Shown here one piece after another: positions 1-7,532 of a DNA stretch of 64,000 nucleotides. Source of the stretch: Patescibacteria group bacterium (lineage in GTDB: Bacteria; Patescibacteriota; Patescibacteriia; 2-12-FULL-60-25); the NCBI GenBank assembly GCA_018061025.1, contig JAGOUY010000007.1, forward strand, positions 29,968-93,967, read 5' to 3'. The position numbers and the translations under genes were made by a program. Under the pieces are notes generated by a model. The model ran no database searches. It saw nothing but the letters and a program-made list of their open reading frames with translations, and was not told the origin of the DNA. Position 1 is the stretch's first letter. Each line of letters starts with the position of its first letter.

Positions 1-2
1 CG

Positions 3-2123
3 GTCACATCTATTTTAGGGACGGGAAATATTCATATTGGGTTAGTAGATATAATGGGAATAAGACTTACGTTCTTTGTTCCAAATAGTGTTGCGGCTAA
101 CTCATCTGCGCTTCAGTCTATCTTAGACGATAATTGTGGGGGTATTGGAACGGTCGATTTATTCATTCCAAGTGTTTTTACTAAGAGCGGGGATGTTTAC
201 ACGTATCAATCCTCTGCGATAACCGGCGCTAGTGCGAGTGTTGTTAGTGGTGTGACAAATCCTCCGGCAATTACTTTGAATACAGCTTCATATGCTGGGG
301 TTAAGCTAGCAGGCACGAGTAATCATGTCACGATAAGTAATGTCACTTCGACCGGGAATGGATATGGCGTTTCTTTTGCGACTTCAAATAATGGGTATAA
401 TACTGTGTTAGAGTCAGACTTTTTAACCAATGTCTTGTACGATGTTTACTCGTTGAGTAATGCGACCAATACCTTTGATAACAGTAGTTTTACACGTGCA
501 TCTAGTACGGTCACTGGAACGGGTCCAGTTGTCGTCAAGTTTAATGTTCGTGGGTTTGCGGGACGTTCTGGGAGTGCTACAGCTATTGGTTCTGTCGCGA
601 TAACGGCAACGGATGCAGCGGCTCAGGCAACAGCTCTGGGCTCAACGGCCGGTTCAGGGTATACGTCGTTTGCTTCTTTGACGGGCTATAAGCTTACGTC
701 TTCTAGCTTAGCTCTTACGAGCGGTGGCTTTAACCCGTATACAATCAGCTCTTCTGTGTCGGGGTACGCGGCCTCTTCTACGAGTGTAGCTATTGCTAGC
801 CGTAATCAGACGGTTAGCCTGTTGTTAACGAGTACCTCCGCACCTTCTGCTCCCACGAGCCCAGCGGTAACGAAGGGAATTACGACTTCCACCATCGCCT
901 GGACCGATAATGCAGATAACGAGGCGAACTTTAGTATTGACTACATCAATCTTTCTACGGGAGAGTCTTTTCCTGGTACGACTGTTACTGCGGTTGCAGA
1001 TGCAACCTCTACGCTGTTGAGTGGGTTGTTGCCAAACACCACCTACCAAGCGCGCGTGCAGGCAACGAGCACGGCTCTTGGATCTGCGCATGCCACGACA
1101 TCTGCGTTTACTACCTACGCAGAGGTCCCGAGTGCCCCGACCGTTACCGTTGTTTCGCAGACGAGTGTCACGATAGCCGTCAATAGCAATGGTAATTCCA
1201 CGTCTACGCAGTATGCGATTTATCATGCGGCGGCTGATCGGTATCTTGATGGTTCTGGAGTGAGTAGCGTAACGCCTACCTGGCAAACCACCTCTACTTG
1301 GGCTACGGTGACCGTAATCGGCCTTACGTGTGGCACAAGTTATGGCTTTTCTACGATTGCTCGCAACTTAGATTCTATTGTTACGGCTACTTCTACCGCT
1401 GGGACGGTGACAACAAGCGCTTGTAGTTCCTCGGGTGGAGGGGGCGGTGGCGGAGGAGGGGGCGGCGGTCTTAGTGCGGGTTCTGGTCCTTCCTCTTCAT
1501 TGCCCGCTTCTTTACCAGTTTCGAGCTCTCCAAGTATTCCAAGTTCTGCCCCTCAGTCTCCTGTAGTTGCTCCTGCACCAGATGATCTTCCTCCTGTTAC
1601 GGTCTTTGTCCCTGCTTCCTCACGAGTTATGGGTGCGGTGCAGGCAGATGTGAGGGAATTTAGGCTTACCCTTTCCCCTGTGGTTGAGCAGCGTCTCGCT
1701 TCTTTTGTGGGAGTGGGGACCACGGCTATTACTCAGCGCTTGGGTGAGGGTGAGCGTCGGGCATTGGTACGTGACTGGTTGGATACGGTTGGGGTCATCC
1801 CCTCTACGGGGATCGAGGCTCTTATTGCGGATTTGGAACGGATTGCTTCGGGACAGATTCCTCAAGGAAGAAACTTAGTGCGTGAACGCGCTCAATTACC
1901 GCGTGTGCGTCAAACATTCCGTACTTTATACGGTCGTGATCCTAACTTTCAAAACGCACAGGAAAACCTTGCTTGGAATACGCTTATGTATCGCGTGCGG
2001 TTTACGCGAGATCTACAGGCAGAGCGTGTAGGAATTCAAGAATTTCGTGCTACCTTCCGTCGTACTCCGCAAGATCCGTTCCAATGGGCAGCGGTACGTG
2101 TGATGGGGTATGTGCAGCGTTAA
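3..2123 (+). CDS. Secreted beta-helix / fibronectin type III surface protein, 5'-truncated by window edge
   Basis: The frame is open from base 3, so the ATG at 54 is very probably internal: no signal peptide follows it, and the real start lies upstream of the window. The visible part begins with Ser/Thr/Asn-rich repeats of parallel beta-helix type (about bases 240-520). Two fibronectin type III-like modules follow (about 840-1110 and 1120-1420), recognisable from PSAP..V and the LLPNTTYQARVQA strand. Then come a run of 12 glycines (about 1435-1470), a Ser/Pro-rich stalk, and a charged alpha-helical C-terminal domain (about 1620-2120) with a YGRDPNFQNAQENLAW segment. I infer an extracellular adhesin-like protein whose C-terminal domain may anchor it. 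The Thr/Ser-rich composition fits a surface protein. The exact family of the C-terminal domain is not recognised. Confidence 0.75.
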   Translation, partial: VTSILGTGNIHIGLVDIMGIRLTFFVPNSVAANSSALQSILDDNCGGIGTVDLFIPSVFTKSGDVYTYQSSAITGASASVVSGVTNPPAITLNTASYAGVKLAGTSNHVTISNVTSTGNGYGVSFATSNNGYNTVLESDFLTNVLYDVYSLSNATNTFDNSSFTRASSTVTGTGPVVVKFNVRGFAGRSGSATAIGSVAITATDAAAQATALGSTAGSGYTSFASLTGYKLTSSSLALTSGGFNPYTISSSVSGYAASSTSVAIASRNQTVSLLLTSTSAPSAPTSPAVTKGITTSTIAWTDNADNEANFSIDYINLSTGESFPGTTVTAVADATSTLLSGLLPNTTYQARVQATSTALGSAHATTSAFTTYAEVPSAPTVTVVSQTSVTIAVNSNGNSTSTQYAIYHAAADRYLDGSGVSSVTPTWQTTSTWATVTVIGLTCGTSYGFSTIARNLDSIVTATSTAGTVTTSACSSSGGGGGGGGGGGGLSAGSGPSSSLPASLPVSSSPSIPSSAPQSPVVAPAPDDLPPVTVFVPASSRVMGAVQADVREFRLTLSPVVEQRLASFVGVGTTAITQRLGEGERRALVRDWLDTVGVIPSTGIEALIADLERIASGQIPQGRNLVRERAQLPRVRQTFRTLYGRDPNFQNAQENLAWNTLMYRVRFTRDLQAERVGIQEFRATFRRTPQDPFQWAAVRVMGYVQR

Positions 2124-2136
2124 ATGCAGATTCTTA

Positions 2137-2178
2137 GTGACATATAAACACCCTCTTAAGAGGGTGTTTATATGTCAC
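2137..2178. terminator. Perfect 42-bp palindrome between convergent genes (bidirectional terminator)
   Basis: Two 21-bp arms are exact reverse complements with no spacer. They lie 13 bp after the stop of the + strand gene and 15 bp before the end of the - strand transketolase subunit. The A/T-rich outer parts would give U-rich tails to transcripts from either side. Confidence 0.7.
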
Positions 2179-2193
2179 GTGCGATCGAATCTT

Positions 2194-3183
2194 TTACGCT
2201 TTTCGTTTCATAACCTGTTTTACGGCCTTGATCACGTCCTTGGCTGTCATGCCGTATTTTTCTAGAAGCTCTGCTGGTTCGCCGGATTCTCCAAAGGTAT
2301 TTGGCATACCGATGGATTCTACGGGGCAAGGAAAAGAACGGCTCAGAGTTTCTGAGACGACGCCGAATAATCCGCCCGTTACTTGATGTTCCTCGACGGT
2401 CACGCAGCAGCCGGTTTTTTTGAGGCTTTCTAGTAGGGTTTTCTCATCAAATGGTTTAATGGTGCTGGCATTTATTACCTCTGCGTGTATTCCTTGCTCA
2501 TACAAGGTCGCAGCAGCTAATAATGCCTCATAGACAAGCGGCCCGCAGGCAATGATAGTTACATCTTCTCCTGCGGTCATGACGGTTGAGACGCCGATCT
2601 TAAAAGGGGTATTGGAAGTGGTGATGACAGGGGTTTTTTCTCGCGTTAGGCGGATATAGACGGGGCCTGTATATTCGGCAGCGGCTAGGGTTATTTTTCG
2701 TGCTTCTTCGTAATCACAGGGGACGAGGATCGTAAGATTTGGCAGAGGGCGTAGCATGGCTACATCCTCTAGAGCTTGATGTGTGGCTCCGTCTGGTCCG
2801 ACAGAGATGCCGGCATGCGCTCCGATGATTTTTACGTTCGCATCTGTGTAACAAACGGAGACGCGAATTTGATCCCAGGCGCGTCCTGGTACGAACGTCG
2901 CATATGAGCTTGCGAATGGAATCTTTCCACTGAGGGCGAGTCCGGCGGCCATCCCAATCATGTTTTGTTCGGCGATCCCGCATTCAATGAACCGATCGGG
3001 AAAGTGCTTTTGAAAGTTGAGAACCCGCGTGGATTCAGCTAGGTCAGCGGTTAAAACGACGACCTGTGTATTTTGCTTGCCCGCTTCTATAACGCCATCG
3101 CCGTAGCCATTACGGGTGGGGATACGTTCTACGTCTTTTGCGAAAAGATGAGGATTTAGGTGGGCAGTTGATTGGAGGTTCAT
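2194..3183 (-). CDS. Transketolase, C-terminal subunit
   Basis: This is the pyrimidine-binding plus C-terminal half of transketolase (329 aa), a thiamine diphosphate enzyme that moves two-carbon units between sugar phosphates in the non-oxidative pentose phosphate pathway. The ECGIAEQNMIGMAAGLA segment holds the conserved glutamate that activates the cofactor. The C-terminal domain has the usual ASTIKPFD and TVEEH strands. Its ATG overlaps the stop of the N-terminal half gene (ATGA, 3180-3183), so the halves are probably translationally coupled and assemble into one enzyme. Split transketolases of this form are common in archaea, Firmicutes and Patescibacteria. 1-deoxyxylulose-5-phosphate synthase is less likely because the separate N-half matches transketolase. 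Confidence 0.92.
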   Translation of the reverse strand: MNLQSTAHLNPHLFAKDVERIPTRNGYGDGVIEAGKQNTQVVVLTADLAESTRVLNFQKHFPDRFIECGIAEQNMIGMAAGLALSGKIPFASSYATFVPGRAWDQIRVSVCYTDANVKIIGAHAGISVGPDGATHQALEDVAMLRPLPNLTILVPCDYEEARKITLAAAEYTGPVYIRLTREKTPVITTSNTPFKIGVSTVMTAGEDVTIIACGPLVYEALLAAATLYEQGIHAEVINASTIKPFDEKTLLESLKKTGCCVTVEEHQVTGGLFGVVSETLSRSFPCPVESIGMPNTFGESGEPAELLEKYGMTAKDVIKAVKQVMKRKA

Positions 3184-4010
3184 AGCTGGTTGTAGATGGT
3201 TTGAAGTTCGGCTAACGCGAGCTTGGCTTCTTCCGCGTTAGGAGGTTTTCCATGCCATTCGTATTTGTTTTCCATGAAGCTTACGCCTTTGCCGGGAATG
3301 GTGTGAGCGAGGAGCACGGTTGGACCTTTGATGTATGCCTGCGCCTTTTTAAAGCGTTCGAGGATATCTTCCATGTTATGTCCGTCCATATCGATCACGT
3401 TCCATCCAAAGGCGCGCCACTTATCTGCTAATGGTTCTAACGGCATAATATCTTCTGTGTCCCCATCGATCTGAATATGGTTGCGGTCTACGATGGCTGT
3501 TAGGTTGGATAGACGTTCTTTGCCTGCCATCATGATGGCTTCCCAGCATTGACCCTCGTTTAGCTCGCCGTCACCTGTTAGGCAGTATACCTGCCAGCTG
3601 GCCTTGTTCATTCTGCCTGCCAGGGCCATGCCGACGGCTTGAGATATACCCTGCGCTAATGGACCGCCGCAGGTTTCGATTCCTAAATTAAAATGATTGT
3701 TCGAGTGGCCTTGGAACGGAGAGCCAAGTTTTCTTAGGGTTGTGAGGAACTGTTCGCGTGAACAAAAACCCCGTTGTGCGAGGGTTGCGTACAGAACTGG
3801 GCAGATATGTGCATTTGAGAGAACGATACGATCACGTTCTGGATCGATGGGGTTTTTAGGGTCTACGTGAGCGATGGCAAAGTAGAGAGCGGTAAAAATA
3901 TCGGCCATCCCGAGCGGACCGCCGGTATGTCCGCTTTTAGCGGCAAGCAGCGCTTGGATAATATCCATGCGGATTTCATAGGCCTTTTTTTCAAGATCTT
4001 GGGTCGTCAT
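3180..4010 (-). CDS. Transketolase, N-terminal (thiamine-diphosphate-binding) subunit
   Basis: This 276-aa protein is the pyrophosphate-binding half of transketolase. It shows the substrate-channel motif GHTGGPLGMADI near residue 24, and the thiamine-diphosphate motif GDG...N as TGDGELNEGQ followed about 25 residues later by DRNHIQID. The start at 4010 gives a canonical N-terminus. A longer open frame to 4130 exists, but it runs through the terminator hairpin at 4041-4069 and adds no conserved sequence. A TATCAT hexamer lies 13 nt upstream of the ATG as a possible -10 box. With the C-terminal subunit, rpe and rpiB it supplies the interconversion of pentose and hexose phosphates. Confidence 0.92.
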   Translation of the reverse strand: MTTQDLEKKAYEIRMDIIQALLAAKSGHTGGPLGMADIFTALYFAIAHVDPKNPIDPERDRIVLSNAHICPVLYATLAQRGFCSREQFLTTLRKLGSPFQGHSNNHFNLGIETCGGPLAQGISQAVGMALAGRMNKASWQVYCLTGDGELNEGQCWEAIMMAGKERLSNLTAIVDRNHIQIDGDTEDIMPLEPLADKWRAFGWNVIDMDGHNMEDILERFKKAQAYIKGPTVLLAHTIPGKGVSFMENKYEWHGKPPNAEEAKLALAELQTIYNQL

Positions 4011-4040
4011 AGATGTTTGCCTTATGATAGCGTGTTTTCC

Positions 4041-4069
4041 ATACAAAACACAGGCCGTGAAGCCTGTGT
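4041..4069 (-). terminator. Rho-independent terminator downstream of the cupredoxin gene
   Basis: An 8-bp perfect stem, ACACAGGC/GCCTGTGT with a 6-nt loop at 4048-4069, is followed on the minus strand by TTTTGTAT. It separates the rpiB-rpe-secreted protein unit from the transketolase pair. Confidence 0.7.
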
Positions 4070-4081
4070 CTCGGGGTGTGC

Positions 4082-4891
4082 TTAATTGACCACGTTGACA
4101 GTTCCTTGCATGACGGAATGGATTCCGCACTGGTAATCGAACGATCCGACGCTGTTGAAGGTGTAGCTCCAGGTTTCTCCGGGGCGGAGCACGGGTGATT
4201 CCCAGTTACGACCCTTGACTGTGTGGTCCATGACGTCGGTATTTGTCCAGGTGACTTGGGTGCCTTTTTTGACGGTGAAGGTGGTTGGAACGAAGCCGGT
4301 GCGGGTGTTGCCAATCGTAATTGTTACTTTTGTGCGATCGAATCCTTTGTCTTCCAGGATGCTAGGGGTGAGGGTCATGACGTCGGCAGGGTTGTAATCG
4401 CTTGCTGTTTGGATAGGGGTGCCGACGCGATAGTTACTGAAGTAGGAGTCTGGGACGTCTTCAATTCGGTCGTTCCAGTTTAAGTTGTAGAGTGTACGAG
4501 CGAGTTGTTCTGAGGTGACGTGACGCAAGATGCCGCCGCGGTCTATAACATATGTTTTTGGATCCGTCGTAATTTTTATCATCTTGGCTCCAGGACGATA
4601 CGTGACGTTGGTGCGACCGAGAGGGATGGAAGAAAGATGTTCGTCTGGGATCGTGATGACGCCTGAAAAATCTGGGTACCAGGTGAAGTAGGTTTTTTCG
4701 TTCGGAAAGACGTAGCGACGGCCATCTTGAGCAAAGTAATAGACGGCTTGGGTGCTTGCGCCTTTGATAAGGTCGCCGGAATTAAAGTAGGAGGTGAGTT
4801 CGGCGGCGTGTGTCGTGAAGGGGCTAAAAAGACTGGCGGCGAACGCTACCGTTGTCAGCGAGGAGAGGAGCTTAGTCATATATTTTATCAT
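4082..4891 (-). CDS. Secreted protein: Patescibacteria-type repeat domain plus blue-copper (cupredoxin) domain
   Basis: A Sec signal peptide ends near THAAEL, so the mature protein is extracytoplasmic. About 130 residues then match the first domain of the neighbouring gene at 4931-6349: both show YY..QD.+RY.FP.E..., NVTYRPG, KITTDPK.Y and RGGILR. The last 90 residues form a cupredoxin with a complete type-1 copper ligand set: His in MDHTV, then Cys, His and Met in YQCGIHSVM. This predicts a small electron carrier or copper binder displayed at the surface. The start at 4891 is chosen because the frame further out begins with TTG; ATG 4879 is an alternative. Forty bases separate it from the paralog upstream, so they are probably co-transcribed. 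Confidence 0.8.
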   Translation of the reverse strand: MIKYMTKLLSSLTTVAFAASLFSPFTTHAAELTSYFNSGDLIKGASTQAVYYFAQDGRRYVFPNEKTYFTWYPDFSGVITIPDEHLSSIPLGRTNVTYRPGAKMIKITTDPKTYVIDRGGILRHVTSEQLARTLYNLNWNDRIEDVPDSYFSNYRVGTPIQTASDYNPADVMTLTPSILEDKGFDRTKVTITIGNTRTGFVPTTFTVKKGTQVTWTNTDVMDHTVKGRNWESPVLRPGETWSYTFNSVGSFDYQCGIHSVMQGTVNVVN

Positions 4892-4930
4892 GCGCTGCTT
4901 TGGGTTAGATAGCAAGTGCGTGTAAGGGGA

Positions 4931-6349
4931 TTAAGGCAATCGCACGGTAATTAGGCTGGAGGTTGCCATCGCGCTTATACCGGTGAGGTCTGTTGCTTGA
5001 CCGGTTATGCGTAGGGTCTTGGCTTCGGTCCATGGCCCGATGCTTATGGTACATGTGGAGAGAGTGCAGGTTTTAAGCACCACCCCGTCTAATAGAATGC
5101 TCGTTCCTTGTATTCCGTCATCATCGCTGGCACTAACCGTGACGTTCATCCGTTCATTCGTGAAGGGATTGTATTTGTCTGGGGTAACGTCTATAGCAGG
5201 TCGATCGTTGGCAACGACTCTAAACGTTTTTGTTTCTGAGCGGACGGATGATCCATTCCGATTGATGGCAACCATGAAGACGCTGTGAATTGTTCCTAGG
5301 GGGCTTGTCTCTCGTTCTAGGTAGCGGCATTCTTGCGTATCTGTGCAGCTCCGTACCAGGCCGCCATCGAGGTAAATATTTATGTACTGTGCGCTAAATT
5401 CGCTATTGGCTTGGGCGATAATTTCACGATTTCCATTCGGTTTTACATCGGGACGACGCAAGATCAGATCCGTATAGGCATTTCCTCCGCTACTTGCAAG
5501 AACCTGCAAGGTGGAAGAGGTCATGCGGTTGTTGGTGCCGTATACTTCTACGCGTACTTCGTGCGAGGGCTGTGAGTCGTTAATGGGGATGAGGATGTCT
5601 GCGGAACAGATGTAATATTCGCACGTTCGTAATTCTGTATTGTCCAGAAACAGACGTGTTCGCAATACTTCTGCGACTGGACCTGCTTCTGTGCGTAGGG
5701 AGAATGTTTCTCCGTAGCGCGGTGTTGGGATTGAGGTTTGGAGTGTGACGGAAAGGGGGGAGGGGAGGGTGGGTGTTGTTGTGGTGGTTGGGAGAAGAGG
5801 TGCTGGAGGGATGACGGGAGGAAGGGGGGTGGGCATTGATGTCTGGTTTGTATCGATCGAGACAGCATTGGTGCGTTCTTCGCTGCGATTGAATTCTGTG
5901 GCTACAGCGATGGGATTTCCTACCTGGTAGTTCGCGAAAAAGGCGTCTGCGACGTCATCAACTTGGGTGGTCCAGGTGTCTCCGTAGAGAGCTCGCGCTA
6001 CGGCTTCCGTTTGAACCCAGCGTAAAATACCGCCACGTGCGACGGCGTAGACTTTAGGGTCGGTCGTGATTTTTACTAATCGTGTTCCGGGACGATAGGT
6101 AACATTTTTTATGAGGGGATAGCTGGCAAGCGTTTGATCAGACACGGTTTGGACATTGGAAAAATCATCGTACCAACTTTTGAAGACGGCTTCCGTAGGA
6201 AAGGCGTAACGCTTCTGATCTTGTCCGACATAATAAATAGAGGCATTGCTGCTGGATTTGATCAGCATGCCTGTGCCGACGCCCGCGTGGCTCGCGAGAG
6301 GGGAGAGGAGGGCAGCCGTTAACAGAATGAGAAGATGTTTGGGTTGCAT
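4931..6349 (-). CDS. Secreted protein: shared N-terminal repeat domain plus Ig/cadherin-like domains
   Basis: 472 aa with a clear signal peptide (cleavage near ASHAGVG). Residues 30-160 hold the same domain as the N-terminal part of the cupredoxin gene next to it, with NVTYRPGTRLVKITTDPK and RGGILRWVQTEA, so the two genes probably arose by tandem duplication followed by different C-terminal fusions. A Pro/Thr linker (residues 170-205) leads to two or three beta-sandwich Ig-like modules; the last carries a SASDDDGIQG segment typical of cadherin/PKD-like folds. Cysteine pairs (CEYYIC, CTLSTC) suggest disulfides outside the cell. I infer a cell-surface or periplasmic structural or binding protein. 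No catalytic motif is seen. Confidence 0.75.
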   Translation of the reverse strand: MQPKHLLILLTAALLSPLASHAGVGTGMLIKSSSNASIYYVGQDQKRYAFPTEAVFKSWYDDFSNVQTVSDQTLASYPLIKNVTYRPGTRLVKITTDPKVYAVARGGILRWVQTEAVARALYGDTWTTQVDDVADAFFANYQVGNPIAVATEFNRSEERTNAVSIDTNQTSMPTPLPPVIPPAPLLPTTTTTPTLPSPLSVTLQTSIPTPRYGETFSLRTEAGPVAEVLRTRLFLDNTELRTCEYYICSADILIPINDSQPSHEVRVEVYGTNNRMTSSTLQVLASSGGNAYTDLILRRPDVKPNGNREIIAQANSEFSAQYINIYLDGGLVRSCTDTQECRYLERETSPLGTIHSVFMVAINRNGSSVRSETKTFRVVANDRPAIDVTPDKYNPFTNERMNVTVSASDDDGIQGTSILLDGVVLKTCTLSTCTISIGPWTEAKTLRITGQATDLTGISAMATSSLITVRLP

Positions 6350-6368
6350 ACGTAGAATGATCGATGAA

Positions 6369-7022
6369 TTACACGGATTCTTTGTCTAGTTTAGCACGAA
6401 TTTCTTGTAGGCGTTCTGGAATGGGTGGGTGGTTAAAGATAAGGCTAGATGCGCAAATGGATTCTGCCCCTGCTTTTATAATACCGGGGAGCGTTTCTTC
6501 TGTTACGCCTCCATCAAAAGAGATGGTGGGATGAGGGGTTTGTTTCTGGAGTTGACGCACGTGTTCTAGGCTTGTAGGGATGAGGGGTTGTCCGCTCCAG
6601 CCTGGTTCAACGCCTAAAATAAGGACTCGATCTATATCTGCAAGATAGGGAGTGAGTTTTTCTAATGGCGTGCTGGGAGCAATGGCTAAGCCAACTTCAC
6701 GGCCTGTGTTGCGTACGGCTTGGATGAGGGAGGTATGATCTATCTTGGCTTCTATATGCCAAATCGCTCTTCGGAAGCTTGTAACCGTGTTCCAGGTGCT
6801 GATGATGTGGGCGGGATCCTCCACCATTAAATGCAGCTCTAATGAGGTATTGATGTGCCAAGTGCTGATAACATGAGCATCTGCCCAGCTCGTATTTGCG
6901 TAGAGAGTTCCGTCGAGAATATCGACCTGTACCCAGGGCACTTCTGATTCGACCATCTTTAACCGATCATGGAAAGAGGTCTCATCCTGACACAGGAGAG
7001 CGGGAATGAGTTCAGGAGCCAT
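6369..7022 (-). CDS. rpe: Ribulose-phosphate 3-epimerase, divergent
   Basis: A 217-aa TIM-barrel protein. Segments typical of Rpe are VDILDG with the catalytic Asp, LELHLMVEDP with a metal-ligand His, the VEPGWSGQ phosphate loop and ISFDGGV with the second catalytic Asp. It would interconvert ribulose-5-phosphate and xylulose-5-phosphate. One oddity is visible: where the family has His-x-Asp in the first metal motif (HVDVMDG), this protein has Gln-x-Asp (VQVDILDG), so one metal ligand appears replaced. Its ATG overlaps the end of rpiB by 11 bp, and ribose-5-phosphate isomerase is the functional partner. A different sugar-phosphate epimerase activity is possible. Confidence 0.85.
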   Translation of the reverse strand: MAPELIPALLCQDETSFHDRLKMVESEVPWVQVDILDGTLYANTSWADAHVISTWHINTSLELHLMVEDPAHIISTWNTVTSFRRAIWHIEAKIDHTSLIQAVRNTGREVGLAIAPSTPLEKLTPYLADIDRVLILGVEPGWSGQPLIPTSLEHVRQLQKQTPHPTISFDGGVTEETLPGIIKAGAESICASSLIFNHPPIPERLQEIRAKLDKESV

Positions 7023-7458
7023 AGGTGTCGAGTTGGGCGAGGCGACGGAGGCGTCGTTCGGCGGTGTCTGGTTTTGCTTCTATCCAGGCGGAGATAAGGG
7101 CTTCCGCGTTTTCCTTGGATGTTTCATCTGCTCCCAAGCAAAGAACATTGATGTGGTTGTGCTCTTTCGCTTCGTGTATTTCTTCTGGTGTATGGGCGGT
7201 CGCCGCGCGGATGCCTTTAAAGCGATTGGCGGCAATGGCAACTCCAATGCCGGAGCCGCACAGGATGAGTCCCTGAGCCCCTTCTTGGACAACGTGTTGC
7301 GCCACGGCTTGGCTTGCAAGCGGAAAGTCAATGGAGCCATCGGCATTTTTAGTGGGGGTCACATCTACGACCTCAAATGACTGTTCGTTTAAGAAGGGGA
7401 GAAGGGCGTCTTTTAAGCCTATTCCCCGGTGATCGCTGGCGATATACATCTTCTTCAT
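7012..7458 (-). CDS. rpiB: Ribose-5-phosphate isomerase B
   Basis: 148 aa, normal for RpiB/LacAB-type isomerases, which interconvert ribose-5-phosphate and ribulose-5-phosphate. The N-terminus IASDHRGIGLKDALL binds the substrate phosphate. The active-site Cys sits in LILCGSGIGVAIAANRFKGI, and HNHINVLCLGA is the usual late motif. The ATG at 7458 is preferred over an upstream start at 7476 because homology begins there and a TATCCT -10 box lies 8 nt upstream (7467-7472), overlapping any longer start. First gene of a minus-strand unit with rpe; divergent from ileS. Confidence 0.93.
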   Translation of the reverse strand: MKKMYIASDHRGIGLKDALLPFLNEQSFEVVDVTPTKNADGSIDFPLASQAVAQHVVQEGAQGLILCGSGIGVAIAANRFKGIRAATAHTPEEIHEAKEHNHINVLCLGADETSKENAEALISAWIEAKPDTAERRLRRLAQLDTYGS

Positions 7459-7532
7459 ATGGCGAAAGGATACCATATGAGCCTGTTTTTCGCTTGACCA
7501 AACGCTTATTTCGTCGCATTCTAAGCAAGTCT
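7459..7532. promoter_or_regulatory. Divergent promoter region rpiB / ileS
   Basis: On the minus strand TATCCT (7467-7472) lies 8 nt before the rpiB ATG, which implies a nearly leaderless mRNA. On the plus strand TTGACC (7494-7499), a 17-bp spacer and CATTCT (7517-7522) lie 10 nt before the ileS ATG. No Shine-Dalgarno sequence is present for either gene. Confidence 0.55.

Noticed and set aside
54..2123. Complete gene starting at ATG 54
   Set aside because: The frame stays open to base 3 and no signal peptide follows ATG 54, so the start is upstream of the window.
3180..4130. Longer transketolase N-subunit starting at 4130
   Set aside because: The extra 40 residues read through a terminator hairpin and match nothing in the family.
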